Positions 54,147-63,983 of a stretch of DNA of 64,000 nt are shown here, piece after piece. The stretch spans positions 186,001 through 250,000 of the forward strand of contig UEGR01000005.1 in the NCBI GenBank assembly GCA_900465685.1, given 5' to 3'. The translations under genes were made by a program, and so were the position numbers. Source of the DNA: Hyphomicrobiales bacterium. Its GTDB lineage: Bacteria > Pseudomonadota > Alphaproteobacteria > Rhizobiales > Rhizobiaceae. Position 1 is the stretch's first letter, and each line of letters begins with the position of its first letter. The notes under the pieces were generated by a model. That model had not been told where the DNA came from and did not search any database. It saw only the letters and a program-made list of their open reading frames with translations.

Positions 54147-55019
54147 ATGACTGATATTGCACAAAGCCTCTCTCGCGAGGCCCATGCGCATGAAAAGGAA
54201 TTGCGCGCGGAATATGCCTCGCTCTTCGGCAACGGACGTGTCTGGCGCAATCTGGCGATATTTAGCCTGTTGCTGGTCGCTTCAGTGTGGTTTGCCTTCT
54301 ACTGGCTTGATTTCTCGTTCCTGCGAATCGTGAACGGGCTTGGCCGGTTGGGCGACTTCGCGCTGATGATGCTGCCCCCGGCGTCCAATGGCCGTTTCAG
54401 CCTGTACCTCTGGTCAATGCTGGAAACGCTCGCCATTGCCTATCTGGGCACGCTGCTGGCAGCAATTCTTGCCTTTCCGTTCGGCTTTCTCGCGGCAAAG
54501 AACATCATCCCGAACGTGTTCCTGCATTTCGGCATCCGCCGCTTTCTCGATACTATTCGTGGTGTCGATACGCTGATCTGGGCATTGATCTGGGTATCGG
54601 TGGTGGGGCTTGGACCTTTCGCCGGCATTCTGGCTATTGCCTGTTCCGACTTTGGCGCTTTCGGCAAGTTGTTTTCGGAAGCCATCGAGGGCGCGGACAA
54701 GAAGCCAGTCGAAGGCGTGCTCTCGTCCGGCGGTAACCGCCTGCACGGCTATCGTTTCGGCGTGCTGCCACAGGTTCTGCCACTGATTGGCAGTCAGGTG
54801 CTCTACTTCTTCGAGTCGAACACGCGCTCGGCGACCATCATCGGTATCGTCGGGGCAGGTGGCATCGGCGCGCATCTGGCAGAACAGATCAAGGTTCTGA
54901 ACCTTCAGGACGTTTCGTTCCTGATCATCATGATCCTGATTGCTGTCGCGGTTATCGACTGGTTCTCGTCCAAGCTGCGCCACGCCATGATCGGCAAGAA
55001 GGCGCAGAAGTCGGCCTAA
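54147..55019 (+). CDS. phnE: Phosphonate ABC transporter permease PhnE (second)
   Basis: About 290 residues, six helices, EGVLSSGGNRLHGYRFGVLPQVLP loop and GIVGAGGIGAHLAEQI. GGGGAGG precedes the ATG at 54147. The two PhnE proteins probably form a heterodimer; the doubling is frequent in Rhizobiales. Its stop overlaps the stop of the convergent marC gene by four bases. Confidence 0.93.
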   Translation: MTDIAQSLSREAHAHEKELRAEYASLFGNGRVWRNLAIFSLLLVASVWFAFYWLDFSFLRIVNGLGRLGDFALMMLPPASNGRFSLYLWSMLETLAIAYLGTLLAAILAFPFGFLAAKNIIPNVFLHFGIRRFLDTIRGVDTLIWALIWVSVVGLGPFAGILAIACSDFGAFGKLFSEAIEGADKKPVEGVLSSGGNRLHGYRFGVLPQVLPLIGSQVLYFFESNTRSATIIGIVGAGGIGAHLAEQIKVLNLQDVSFLIIMILIAVAVIDWFSSKLRHAMIGKKAQKSA

Positions 55020-55645
55020 CCACTAATAAGCGTCTTGATGCCGTCGGCGACGAACTGCACGGCCAGTGCGGCCAGAATGACGCCCAGCAAGCGGGTAAGA
55101 ATGGATCGACCGGTTTCGCCAAGGAACCGGTCGACGCGTTCTGCAAGCAGAAGCACGACATAGGTAATGAGCAGGCAGATGAAGATCACGCCGACGAGGG
55201 CCGCACGCGGGCCGATGCCGTGAAATGAGTTCGACGTCAGCACGATAGCCGAAATCGCGCCAGGACCCGCAATAAGCGGAATTGCGAGCGGGAAGGCAGC
55301 AATGTTGCGGATATGATCCTTGGTGATGGCGACTTCAGCGCTCTTTTCCTTACGCTCCGTCCGCTTTTCGAAAATCATTTCAAATGCGATCCAGAACAGA
55401 AGCAAACCACCGGCAACGCGGAACGCGCCGATGGAAATGCCGAACATGCCGAGAATCTGCACACCCGCCACGGCAAACAGCGCCATGACGATGAAACCGA
55501 TGATGGAAGCCCGAAGCGCGACCTGTCCGCGATGACTTCGATCCATGCCCGGCGTGAGCGCCAGAAACAGCGGCGCCAGACCGGGTGGGTCGATTGTGAC
55601 GAGAAGGGTAACGAAAGCGCTGAAAACGGTATCGTAGAACCCCAT
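55016..55645 (-). CDS. MarC-family integral membrane protein
   Basis: 209 residues with six helices (FVTLLVTIDPPGLAPLFLALT; ASIIGFIVMALFAVAGVQIL; FRVAGGLLLFWIAFEMIF; NIAAFPLAIPLIAGPGAISAIVL). The family was once tied to multiple antibiotic resistance; its function is not known. Stands alone between the phn operon and gyrA. Confidence 0.9.
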   Translation of the reverse strand: MGFYDTVFSAFVTLLVTIDPPGLAPLFLALTPGMDRSHRGQVALRASIIGFIVMALFAVAGVQILGMFGISIGAFRVAGGLLLFWIAFEMIFEKRTERKEKSAEVAITKDHIRNIAAFPLAIPLIAGPGAISAIVLTSNSFHGIGPRAALVGVIFICLLITYVVLLLAERVDRFLGETGRSILTRLLGVILAALAVQFVADGIKTLISG

Positions 55646-55882
55646 GCTACTGTCGCCCTCTCATTGGTCTGTCATGATTGAATTCTAGACGATCAAGGCG
55701 CGTTGGTCGATGCAAAGCGCCGGATCGGGCAACAAGCTTGCGCCATGTTTATGTGAATATCTTATAAGCCATTGATTTGCAAAAGTGATTTAGCCCGCCG
55801 AAACGGTCTCGAAATTGGCGTTTTGCGCTGCTTTCCTTTATAAAGAGACTTTATCGATTCTGTTGAGAAAGATATCTGAATA

Positions 55883-58687
55883 GTGTCAGATCAAACCCCT
55901 CCACCCGGTTCCGACGATATGAATGGCGGCCCGAGCGGTATTGAGCCGATTTCCATTATTGAGGAAATGCAGCGCTCATATCTCGATTACGCAATGAGCG
56001 TTATCGTGAGCCGTGCTCTGCCTGATGTGCGTGACGGCCTGAAGCCTGTGCATCGTCGTATCCTTCATGCCATGAACGAGATGAATCTCGCCTATAATCG
56101 CCCCTACCGTAAATCGGCGGGTGTGATCGGTGAGGTCATGGGTAAATATCACCCGCATGGCGACTCCTCGATTTACGACGCCCTCGTGCGTATGGCGCAG
56201 GATTTTTCCATGCGCGATCCGCTCGTCGACGGGCAGGGCAATTTCGGCTCCATCGACGGCGATCCACCGGCGGCGATGCGTTATACCGAATGCCGTCTGG
56301 AAAAGCTCACCGAAGCGCTCCTGTCTGACATCGACAAGGATACGGTCAATTTCCAGGACAATTACGACGGTCGCGAACGTGAGCCGGTGGTTATGCCGGC
56401 GCGCTTCCCGAATCTGCTCGTCAATGGGTCTGGTGGTATCGCGGTCGGTATGGCGACCAATATTCCGCCGCACAACCTTGGCGAAGTCATCGATGGCTGC
56501 ATAGCGTTGATTAAAAATCCGGCCATTGAGCTGGAAGAAATCATGGAAATTATCCCCGGTCCGGATTTTCCGACCGGCGGCATTATTCTTGGACGCGCTG
56601 GCATCAATTCGGCCTATACGACGGGTCGCGGCTCGGTGATCATGCGCGGACGTGCAGCAATCGAACCGATGCGCGGCGACCGCGAAGCCATTATCATCAC
56701 CGAGATTCCGTATCAGGTGAACAAGGCCTCGATGATCGAGAAAATGGCCGAGCTGGTGCGCGACAAGCGTATCGAAGGCATTTCCGATCTGCGCGACGAA
56801 TCTGATCGCGAAGGCTATCGCGTTGTGGTCGAGCTGAAGCGTGACGCCGTAGCCGACGTCGTGCTGAACCAGCTCTATCGTTATACGCCGCTGCAGACCT
56901 CTTTCGGTTGCAACATGGTGGCGTTGAACGGTGGCAAGCCCGAACAGCTGACGCTGCTCGACATGCTGCGCGCTTTCGTGGCCTTCCGTGAGGAAGTTGT
57001 CACGCGTCGCACCAAGTTCCTGCTCAACAAGGCGCGTGACCGCGCGCATGTGTTGGTCGGTCTGGCAATTGCCGTTGCCAATATCGATGAAGTGATCGCA
57101 CTGATCCGTCGCGCGCCAGATCCCACAACGGCGCGTGAGCAGTTGATGGAACGTCGCTGGCCTGCCGCCGATGTTGCACCACTGATCCGTCTGATCGACG
57201 ATCCACGTCACCGCATCAATGACGACAACACCTACAACCTCTCCGAAGAACAGGCTCGTGCTATTCTTGATCTGCGTCTGCAGCGCCTGACCGCGCTTGG
57301 TCGCGATGAAGTGGCTGACGAACTGAACAAGATCGGCGAGGAAATTCGCGATTATCTCGACATTCTCAGCTCGCGCGTGCGCGTGATGACGATTGTCACA
57401 GACGAAATGATTGCCGTTCGTGACGAGTTCGCCACGCCACGCCGGACCGAATTCGGTCTTGGTGGCGCGGAAATGGACGATGAAGACCTCATCGCCCGCG
57501 AAGACATGGTCGTCACTGTCAGCCATGCTGGTTACATCAAGCGTGTGCCACTGGCGACCTATCGTGCACAGCGTCGCGGCGGCAAGGGCCGTTCCGGCAT
57601 GGCGACGAAGGACGAAGATTTCGTCACGCGCCTGTTTGTCGCCAATACGCATACGCCGGTGCTGTTCTTCTCCTCGCGTGGCATTGTCTACAAGGAGAAG
57701 GTCTGGCGTCTGCCTGTCGGTAATCCCCAGTCACGGGGCAAGGCGCTCATCAACATGCTGCCATTGCAGCAGGGTGAGCGTATCACGACCATCATGCCGT
57801 TGCCGGAGGATGAAGATTCCTGGGCAAATCTGGACGTTATGTTCTCGACGACGCGTGGTACGGTTCGCCGTAACAAGCTGTCGGACTTCGTTCAGGTCAA
57901 CCGCAACGGCAAGATCGCAATGAAGCTCGAGGATGAGGGCGATGAAATCCTCTCCGTCGATACCTGTACGGAATTCGACGATGTGCTTCTGACCTGTGCA
58001 GGCGGCCAGTGTATCCGCTTCCCGGTGACCGATGTGCGCGTCTTCGCAGGCCGCAACTCGATCGGCGTGCGCGGCATCAATCTGGCGGATGGCGACAAGG
58101 TCATCTCCATGGCGATCCTGCACCATGTCGATGCTGATGCTTCGCAGCGTTCCGCCTATCTCAAGCGTTCGATTGCCGAACGCCGGGCTCAAGGTGCGGA
58201 CGATGCCGATGATATCGTCGTTGTCGGTGAAGAAGTCGGTACGGACGCGGAGCTTTCCGAAGAGCGGTATCAGGAACTGAAGGCACGCGAACAGACCGTG
58301 CTGACGGTTAGCGAATATGGCTACGGCAAACGTTCGTCGTCTTACGAGTTCCGTGTTTCGGGCCGTGGCGGCAAGGGTATCCGTGCAACCGATACGTCGA
58401 AGACCGACGAAATCGGCAAGCTGGTCTCGCTGTTCCCGGTTGAAGCAAGCGACCAGATCCTGCTCGTCTCCGATGGCGGTCAGCTTATTCGTGTGCCGGT
58501 CGACGGTATTCGTCTAGCAGGCCGTTCAACGAAGGGCGTCACGATCTTCAATACGGCTGACGGCGAAAAGGTCGTTTCGGTCGAGCGCATTTCCGAAACG
58601 GAAAGTGACGAAGAAGGTGGCAATGGCGACGTCGAGGGTGGCGAATCCGCTCCCGAGGGCGAAGCCCCAACTGCTACCGAAGAATAA
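55883..58687 (+). CDS. gyrA: DNA gyrase subunit A
   Basis: GyrA cuts and rejoins DNA in the A2B2 gyrase. 934 residues, with active-site Tyr in [10 protein letters not shown] and the quinolone region [19 protein letters not shown], where the positions equivalent to E. coli Ser83 and Asp87 are Ser and Asp (unmutated type). The C-terminal beta-pinwheel includes the GyrA box QRRGGKG and repeats such as RGVKG-like [14 protein letters not shown] start is used; the ribosome-binding site (GAGAAAG) is rather far upstream. Acidic C-terminal tail. Confidence 0.97.
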   Translation: MSDQTPPPGSDDMNGGPSGIEPISIIEEMQRSYLDYAMSVIVSRALPDVRDGLKPVHRRILHAMNEMNLAYNRPYRKSAGVIGEVMGKYHPHGDSSIYDALVRMAQDFSMRDPLVDGQGNFGSIDGDPPAAMRYTECRLEKLTEALLSDIDKDTVNFQDNYDGREREPVVMPARFPNLLVNGSGGIAVGMATNIPPHNLGEVIDGCIALIKNPAIELEEIMEIIPGPDFPTGGIILGRAGINSAYTTGRGSVIMRGRAAIEPMRGDREAIIITEIPYQVNKASMIEKMAELVRDKRIEGISDLRDESDREGYRVVVELKRDAVADVVLNQLYRYTPLQTSFGCNMVALNGGKPEQLTLLDMLRAFVAFREEVVTRRTKFLLNKARDRAHVLVGLAIAVANIDEVIALIRRAPDPTTAREQLMERRWPAADVAPLIRLIDDPRHRINDDNTYNLSEEQARAILDLRLQRLTALGRDEVADELNKIGEEIRDYLDILSSRVRVMTIVTDEMIAVRDEFATPRRTEFGLGGAEMDDEDLIAREDMVVTVSHAGYIKRVPLATYRAQRRGGKGRSGMATKDEDFVTRLFVANTHTPVLFFSSRGIVYKEKVWRLPVGNPQSRGKALINMLPLQQGERITTIMPLPEDEDSWANLDVMFSTTRGTVRRNKLSDFVQVNRNGKIAMKLEDEGDEILSVDTCTEFDDVLLTCAGGQCIRFPVTDVRVFAGRNSIGVRGINLADGDKVISMAILHHVDADASQRSAYLKRSIAERRAQGADDADDIVVVGEEVGTDAELSEERYQELKAREQTVLTVSEYGYGKRSSSYEFRVSGRGGKGIRATDTSKTDEIGKLVSLFPVEASDQILLVSDGGQLIRVPVDGIRLAGRSTKGVTIFNTADGEKVVSVERISETESDEEGGNGDVEGGESAPEGEAPTATEE

Positions 58688-58717
58688 GGCAAACTGGCCG
58701 GGCGCATTCGTCCGGTT

Positions 58718-58822
58718 AGAGCATTTCCAGCAAAAGTGCGTAGCGGTTTTGCGTAGGATAATGCGTAAACACAAATGGATAGAGCGGTTCCACGATTCCG
58801 ATTTAACCGAAACTGCTCTAGA
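58718..58822 (+). repeat. Dispersed palindromic repeat, copy 4
   Basis: AGAGCATTTCCAGCAAAAG, TGCGTAGCGGTTTTGCGTAGG, ATAATGCGTAAACAC, GAGCGGTTCCACGATTCCG, ending ACTGCTCTAGAGC. The best full-length unexpanded copy in the window; lies between the gyrA stop and its terminator. Confidence 0.88.
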
Positions 58823-58834
58823 GCAAGCACAACG

Positions 58835-58867
58835 AAAAAGGCCGATGGTTTTACCATCGGCCTTTTT
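58835..58867 (+). terminator. gyrA terminator
   Basis: AAAAAGGCCGATGG, loop TTTTA, CCATCGGCCTTTTT. It lies after repeat copy 4, so the repeat is transcribed with gyrA. Confidence 0.92.
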
Positions 58868-59051
58868 CAGATGCCAAGACTGGAGGAATTGGCGGTCTTC
58901 TAACCAGATCACGTCGATGAGACGGCGATAAGACGCTGATATTTAAGTTATTCAGTGTGAGATATTTAGAAGATTAGCGTGACGGCGATGTGTTCTTCTG
59001 GCGCTTCATCTCAAGCCGATAAGGCGAGACTAAAAGCCATGAAGACGCAGA

Positions 59052-59207
59052 TTATCGCGAACGCATGTTGCGGATACTGTTGAGGTCGAATGCCACCTGA
59101 CGCACGCGCTGGCGTTTGGCTTCGTTCTCCTCAAGGAGCAGTATGATTGCCGATGCGGCCATTGCGACCATCATGGATAATGCCAGAAGAAAGATCATCA
59201 TCGTCAT
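59052..59207 (-). CDS. Small single-helix membrane protein (51 residues)
   Basis: Minus-strand frame starting MTMMIFLLALSMMVAMAAS, giving one hydrophobic helix (about residues 3-24), followed by a charged tail with LEENEAKRQRVRQVAFDLN and ending NMRSR. AAAGGAT is placed six bases before the ATG. I do not recognise it. The ribosome-binding site, clear helix and positive-outside charge pattern support a real gene; conservation could not be checked. Confidence 0.6.
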   Translation of the reverse strand: MTMMIFLLALSMMVAMAASAIILLLEENEAKRQRVRQVAFDLNSIRNMRSR

Positions 59208-59395
59208 ATCCTTTCAGCATACATACGCTTCAGAAACGAAAAGGTTGCACCAAACTTGCGCCTATTCTGGTAAATCGGTTGTGAACTTGCTGTGAAATCC
59301 GCGTTCACGTCACGTTCAATTGGTTTCTTGGTTTCTATTTTCTTATCGCTGTGGTTCTTGTTGAAAATCCTGTCAGAAAAGGCTAGCTGGAAGAA

Positions 59396-59890
59396 ATGAC
59401 AATCGCGATCTATGCGGGCTCCTTCGACCCGGTGACAAACGGCCATATGGATGTCCTGAAAGGCGCACTGCGCCTTGCCGATGAGGTTATTGTCGCTATT
59501 GGCGTTCATCCCGGCAAGAAACCACTATTCAGTTTCGAAGAGCGCGTGGAGCTGATCGGCCAGAGTGCGAAAGCTGTTCTTGGCCGTGATGCGGCGCGCA
59601 TTTCCGTTATTTCCTTCGATGGCTTGGTGATCGACTCAGCGCGCAAGCATAAGGCGCAGTTGATGGTGCGCGGCCTGCGCGATGGCACCGATCTTGATTA
59701 CGAAATGCAGATGGCTGGGATGAACGGCACTATGGCGCCCGAATTGCAGACTGTTTTCCTGCCAGCCGATCCTGCCGTGCGCACGATTACCGCCACATTG
59801 GTTCGCCAGATTGCGTCGATGGGCGGCGATATCAAGCCTTTCGTACCGGCTGTTGTTGCCGCTGCCCTTGAAGCAAAATTCAAATCCTGA
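59396..59890 (+). CDS. coaD: Phosphopantetheine adenylyltransferase
   Basis: CoaD transfers AMP from ATP to 4'-phosphopantetheine, the fourth step of coenzyme A synthesis. 164 residues with [18 protein letters not shown] (nucleotidyltransferase TxxH motif as TNGH) and the ATP-binding [16 protein letters not shown] end (ISSS/xRxx motif variant). Followed by two cyclophilin genes in the same direction. Confidence 0.96.
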   Translation: MTIAIYAGSFDPVTNGHMDVLKGALRLADEVIVAIGVHPGKKPLFSFEERVELIGQSAKAVLGRDAARISVISFDGLVIDSARKHKAQLMVRGLRDGTDLDYEMQMAGMNGTMAPELQTVFLPADPAVRTITATLVRQIASMGGDIKPFVPAVVAAALEAKFKS

Positions 59891-59910
59891 GGTTTGGGAG
59901 TTTTTCGATC

Positions 59911-60486
59911 ATGAAATTTATTCGTTCGGCGCTCGCCGCTGCCGCGATCCTTACACTGTCTCAAGGCGTGCTGGCCTCCGTCGCCAATGCGGCGGACACG
60001 CTCGTTCTGAAGCTCAAGGACGGTGATGTTGCGATCCAGCTGCGTCCTGACCTCGCGCCGAAGCATGTGGCCCAGATCGAAAAGCTGGTCAGCGACGGCG
60101 CTTATGACGGCGTTGCTTTCCACCGCGTCATTCCGGGCTTCATGGCCCAAACTGGCGACGTCCAGTATGGCAATATGGACAAGGGCTTCAACGCTCAGAG
60201 CGTTGGCACCGGCGGCTCCAAATATCCCGACATCAAGGCTGAGTTCTCGAAAGAGCCTTTCGTGCGCGGCACGGTTGGCATGGCGCGCAGCCAGAGCCCG
60301 AATTCCGCTAACTCGCAGTTCTTCATCATGTTCGATGACGGCGCATTCCTGAACGGCCAGTACACTGTGGTCGGCAAGGTTGTCAGCGGCATGGAAGCCG
60401 TGGACAAGATAAAGAAGGGCAGCGAATCCGATAACGGATCCGTGGAAAACCCGGACAAGATCGTCAAGGCGACCATTCAGAAATAA
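59911..60486 (+). CDS. ppiA: Periplasmic peptidyl-prolyl cis-trans isomerase (cyclophilin type)
   Basis: 191 residues with a signal peptide (SALAAAAILTLSQGVLASVANAA, cleavage about residue 28) and the cyclophilin core: VAFHRVIPGFMAQTGDV, RGTVGMARSQSPNSANSQFFIM, LNGQYTVVGKVVSGM. It folds exported proteins by proline isomerisation. The next gene encodes the cytosolic partner. Only 20 bp separate it from coaD. Confidence 0.92.
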   Translation: MKFIRSALAAAAILTLSQGVLASVANAADTLVLKLKDGDVAIQLRPDLAPKHVAQIEKLVSDGAYDGVAFHRVIPGFMAQTGDVQYGNMDKGFNAQSVGTGGSKYPDIKAEFSKEPFVRGTVGMARSQSPNSANSQFFIMFDDGAFLNGQYTVVGKVVSGMEAVDKIKKGSESDNGSVENPDKIVKATIQK

Positions 60487-60536
60487 CTATCCAATACAAC
60501 GCGTCTTATTGAACGCATTGAAACAGGAGAGGCCAA

Positions 60537-61043
60537 ATGGCTTACAAAGACCCCGAAAACACGCTCGTTCTGGAAACCACCAAGGGCAATGTTGTGCTCG
60601 AACTCTATCCGGATCTGGCACCGGGCCACGTTGAGCGCATCAAGGAACTGGCACGCGAAGGCGCGTATGACGGCGTTGTGTTCCACCGCGTGATCGACGG
60701 CTTCATGGCGCAGACTGGCGACGTGAAGTTCGGCAAGTCGGGCGGCGCACATTTCAACGGCTCGCGCGCTGGCATGGGCGGTTCGGACAAGCCGGACCTG
60801 AAGGCTGAGTTCTCCAACACCCAGCACAAGCGCGGCACGGCTTCGATGGCACGCAGCCAGAACCCGAATTCGGCCAACTCGCAGTTCTTCATCTGCTTCA
60901 CCGACGCTCCTTGGCTCGACCGCCAGTACACCGTCTGGGGTCAGGTCATCGAAGGCATGGACAATGTCGACACGATCAAGCGCGGCGAGCCGGTTACCGA
61001 TCCGGACAAGATCGTAACTGCACGTATCGCAGCCGACATCTGA
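60537..61043 (+). CDS. ppiB: Cytoplasmic peptidyl-prolyl cis-trans isomerase (cyclophilin type)
   Basis: 168 residues without signal peptide, clearly paralogous to the preceding protein (VVFHRVIDGFMAQTGDVKFG; RGTASMARSQNPNSANSQFFICF; LDRQYTVWGQVIEGM). ACAGGAGAGG before the ATG is strong. The tandem ppiA-ppiB order suggests local duplication with different cellular targeting. Confidence 0.94.
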   Translation: MAYKDPENTLVLETTKGNVVLELYPDLAPGHVERIKELAREGAYDGVVFHRVIDGFMAQTGDVKFGKSGGAHFNGSRAGMGGSDKPDLKAEFSNTQHKRGTASMARSQNPNSANSQFFICFTDAPWLDRQYTVWGQVIEGMDNVDTIKRGEPVTDPDKIVTARIAADI

Positions 61044-61100
61044 TCGATTATTTCCAATGAAAATTGCGGCTCCGGTTCAAACCGGGGCCGTCATTCGTTT

Positions 61101-61153
61101 ACCGCATTATCCTACGCAAAACCGCTTCGCACTTTTGCTGGAAATGCTTTAGA
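61101..61153 (-). repeat. Dispersed palindromic repeat, half copy 5
   Basis: The plus strand reads ACCGCATTATCCTACGCAAA, ACCGCTTCGCACTTTTGCTG, GAAATGCTTTA, i.e. only the AGAGCATTTCC half of the repeat, inverted; the gagcggttcc half is missing. It ends nine bases before the queA ATG, next to that gene's Shine-Dalgarno (AGAGG). Confidence 0.8.
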
Positions 61154-61161
61154 GGCCCATC

Positions 61162-62232
61162 ATGCGTGTTGATCTTTTTGATTTCGATCTGCCGGAAGAG
61201 CGTATCGCTTTGCGCCCAGCAGAGCCCCGCGACCATGCAAAGCTTTTGCGTGTTGTTCCGGGCCAGCCTTTCGAGGATCGCCACGTCTATGATCTGCCCG
61301 ATCTTCTCCAGCCGGGCGATGCACTTGTTTTCAATGATACCAAGGTGATACCGGCGCAACTTGAAGGCATGCGCGAACGCGATGGCAATATCAGCCAAGT
61401 CAGTGCAACCTTGCATATGCGCATGGGGCCTGACCGTTGGGCGGCATTTCTGCGTCCGGCCAAGCGCGTGAAGGAAGGCGACCGCATCCGCTTCGGTCAT
61501 TCCGGGTCAAGCTGCTTCCTTGGCACTCTCGACGCAACTGTTGCGGAGAAGGGCGAAGCAGGCGAAGCGCTTCTGGTGTTCGACCTGTCCAGCGCGATGC
61601 TGGACGAGGCCATCGCCGCCGTCGGACATATTCCGCTTCCGCCCTATATCGCATCGAAGCGTGCGGAAGATGACCGCGACCGCAGCGACTATCAAACCGT
61701 TTATGCCCGTGAGGAAGGCGCTGTCGCAGCCCCGACCGCCGGACTTCATTTCACGTCTGACCTTCTGGAAAAGATCAAGGCCAAGGGCATTGAAGAGCAT
61801 TTCGTGACATTGCATGTCGGGGCGGGGACTTTCCTGCCCGTCAAGGCCGATGACACGAACGATCACAAGATGCATTCCGAGATCGGCTATGTTTCGCAGA
61901 AGACTGCGGATGCGCTGAATGCCGTGCATGCGCGCGGCGGCCGCGTTGTCTGTGTCGGCACGACGTCACTGCGGCTCATTGAAAGTGCAGCGGGCGAGGA
62001 TGGCATCATCCGTCCGTGGTCCGGCCCGACCGACATCTTCATCACGCCTGGTTATAAATTCCGCGCCGTCGACATGCTGATGACCAATTTCCACCTGCCA
62101 CGTTCGACATTGTTCATGCTGGTTTCCGCATTCAGCGGCCTCGATACGATGCGCGCCGCCTATGAACGGGCGATTGAAACCGGCTATCGCTTCTATTCCT
62201 ATGGCGACGGCAGCTTGCTTGAACGCGCTTGA
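61162..62232 (+). CDS. queA: S-adenosylmethionine:tRNA ribosyltransferase-isomerase QueA
   Basis: QueA moves the ribosyl part of S-adenosylmethionine to preQ1 in tRNA, forming epoxyqueuosine. 356 residues with [40 protein letters not shown] and the [10 protein letters not shown] block, all standard. The ribosome-binding region abuts half copy 5 of the dispersed repeat. Followed 17 bp later by tgt, the enzyme of the preceding step. Confidence 0.96.
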   Translation: MRVDLFDFDLPEERIALRPAEPRDHAKLLRVVPGQPFEDRHVYDLPDLLQPGDALVFNDTKVIPAQLEGMRERDGNISQVSATLHMRMGPDRWAAFLRPAKRVKEGDRIRFGHSGSSCFLGTLDATVAEKGEAGEALLVFDLSSAMLDEAIAAVGHIPLPPYIASKRAEDDRDRSDYQTVYAREEGAVAAPTAGLHFTSDLLEKIKAKGIEEHFVTLHVGAGTFLPVKADDTNDHKMHSEIGYVSQKTADALNAVHARGGRVVCVGTTSLRLIESAAGEDGIIRPWSGPTDIFITPGYKFRAVDMLMTNFHLPRSTLFMLVSAFSGLDTMRAAYERAIETGYRFYSYGDGSLLERA

Positions 62233-62249
62233 CATACTAGACAACGGCC

Positions 62250-63383
62250 ATGACCAGCGAAAATTTTGAATTCAAAGTCCTCGCCCGCGACGGCGCGGCC
62301 CGTCAGGGTGAAATTTCCATGCCGCGCGGCGTGGTCCGCACGCCTGCCTTCATGCCTGTCGGCACAGCCGGAACCGTCAAAGCCATGTATATGGATCAGG
62401 TGAAGGAGCTCGGCGCGGATATCATTCTCGGCAATACCTATCATCTCATGCTGCGCCCCGGTGCGGAGCGCGTTGCCCGTCTTGGCGGATTACACGAATT
62501 TGGCGGCTGGAAAGGCCCGATCCTGACCGATTCCGGCGGCTTTCAGGTCATGTCTCTGGCGCAATTGCGCAAGCTGGATGAGAAGGGCGTAACCTTCCGC
62601 TCGCATATCGACGGCAAAGCCTATGAGATGACGCCGGAGCGTTCCATCGAAATTCAGGGCTTGCTGGATAGTGATATCCAGATGCAGCTCGATGAATGCG
62701 TGGCGCTGCCTTCGCCGGAAAAGAACACCGAGCGTGCAATGGAACTGTCGCTCCGCTGGGCTGAACGCTGCAAGGTGGCCTTTGGCGACCAGCCCGGCAA
62801 AGCCATGTTCGGCATTGTGCAGGGCGGCGATAATGCCCGCCTGCGCGAACGTTCAGCAGAAGCGCTGAAGGCGATGGACCTCAAGGGCTATTCGGTCGGT
62901 GGTCTGGCTGTCGGTGAACCGCAGGAAGTCATGCTGAATATGCTGGAAGTGGTCTGCCCGATCCTGCCAGCTGAAAAGCCTCGTTATCTGATGGGCGTCG
63001 GCACGCCGGACGACATTCTGAAATCAGTTGCGCGCGGCATCGACATGTTCGATTGCGTGATGCCAACCCGCGCAGGGCGTCATGGTCTGGCCTTCACGCG
63101 TTTCGGCAAGGTCAATCTGCGCAATGCACGCCATGCCGATGATCACCGTCCGCTGGATCCGGAATCCGATTGCCCGGCATCGCGCGACTACAGCCGCGCC
63201 TATCTGCACCATCTGGTGAAATCCGGCGAGGCACTGGGCGCCATGCTGCTGACCTGGAACAATCTGGCCTATTACCAGTATCTGATGAAGGGCATCCGCG
63301 CAGCGATTGCTGACGGTCGCTTCAACGACTTTGCCGCTGAAACCACCGCGGGGTGGGAGCGGGGAGACATTCCGGCTCTGTGA
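62250..63383 (+). CDS. tgt: Queuine/preQ1 tRNA-ribosyltransferase
   Basis: Tgt swaps guanine-34 of GUN-anticodon tRNAs for preQ1. 377 residues with [17 protein letters not shown], the nucleophile region [12 protein letters not shown] and GIVQGG, and DCVMPTR. The zinc ligands normally in CxCxxC near the C-terminus are not obvious: the segment reads [36 protein letters not shown], where the first two cysteines of the usual C-x-C are missing and one Cys remains. Zinc-ligand-poor Tgt proteins occur in alphaproteobacteria. Confidence 0.93.
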   Translation: MTSENFEFKVLARDGAARQGEISMPRGVVRTPAFMPVGTAGTVKAMYMDQVKELGADIILGNTYHLMLRPGAERVARLGGLHEFGGWKGPILTDSGGFQVMSLAQLRKLDEKGVTFRSHIDGKAYEMTPERSIEIQGLLDSDIQMQLDECVALPSPEKNTERAMELSLRWAERCKVAFGDQPGKAMFGIVQGGDNARLRERSAEALKAMDLKGYSVGGLAVGEPQEVMLNMLEVVCPILPAEKPRYLMGVGTPDDILKSVARGIDMFDCVMPTRAGRHGLAFTRFGKVNLRNARHADDHRPLDPESDCPASRDYSRAYLHHLVKSGEALGAMLLTWNNLAYYQYLMKGIRAAIADGRFNDFAAETTAGWERGDIPAL

Positions 63384-63401
63384 TTCGCAAGTTGCTAAAA
63401 T

Positions 63402-63427
63402 AAAGGGGCGCTGAGCGCCCTTTTTTC
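63402..63427. terminator. tgt terminator (bidirectional)
   Basis: GGGCGC, loop TGA, GCGCCC, then TTTTTTC; on the other strand TTTATTTT follows. Sits between convergent tgt and the TetR-type gene. Confidence 0.85.
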
Positions 63428-63437
63428 TTAAATACTG

Positions 63438-63983
63438 TCAGTTTTCTGTCAGCATGTTTTCCAGACGACACAGAACCGCACGCTGTTCTTCATCGCTTAA
63501 AATTTCGCATTCCATCAATTTAGAACACTCAAGGCCAGCGACGGCCAGATAGACGATCAGGGCCGTGTCGGGATCGGTTGTATCCTTGATCATGCGGTCA
63601 AGAAACGTCCGGTGATACTGGCGAACGGGCACCATGAAACCCGGATCTTCGGCAAGTGCAGCAAGAACGCCGCATGCGGGCGGTTCATCATCGGCCTGAA
63701 CGCGATAAACATCGAGAAAAGCCCGCGCAACGCGGTTTTTATCGCCGGACTGGAGCGTTTCCTGAACCTCCATCGCCCGTTCGTGTTCTTTCATATATTC
63801 TTCGACAACGCCTTCGAGCAGCTTTGCCTTGGTCGGAAAAGAATAAAGCAATCCGCCTTTCGACAGCCCGGCACGGGCTGCAACGGCGTCGAGTGAAATA
63901 TGAGCTGGCCCCACTTCCCGGGCAAGTTCCACGGCCGCGCGTAAAATACGCTCGCGCGAAGAGACCTTCTTTTTAGCTAACAA
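63438..63983 (-). CDS. TetR/AcrR-family transcription regulator
   Basis: 181 residues from a TTG codon: helix-turn-helix domain (RERILRAAVELAREVGPAHISLDAVAARAGLSKGGLLYSFPTKAKLLEGVV, about 9-60) and an all-helical ligand domain. The TTG start is preceded by AGGAG eleven bases away, which is long; the true start may lie beyond the window edge. Target genes are not visible. TetR proteins with the SKGGLLYSFPTK motif often repress efflux genes nearby. Confidence 0.85.
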   Translation of the reverse strand: MLAKKKVSSRERILRAAVELAREVGPAHISLDAVAARAGLSKGGLLYSFPTKAKLLEGVVEEYMKEHERAMEVQETLQSGDKNRVARAFLDVYRVQADDEPPACGVLAALAEDPGFMVPVRQYHRTFLDRMIKDTTDPDTALIVYLAVAGLECSKLMECEILSDEEQRAVLCRLENMLTEN

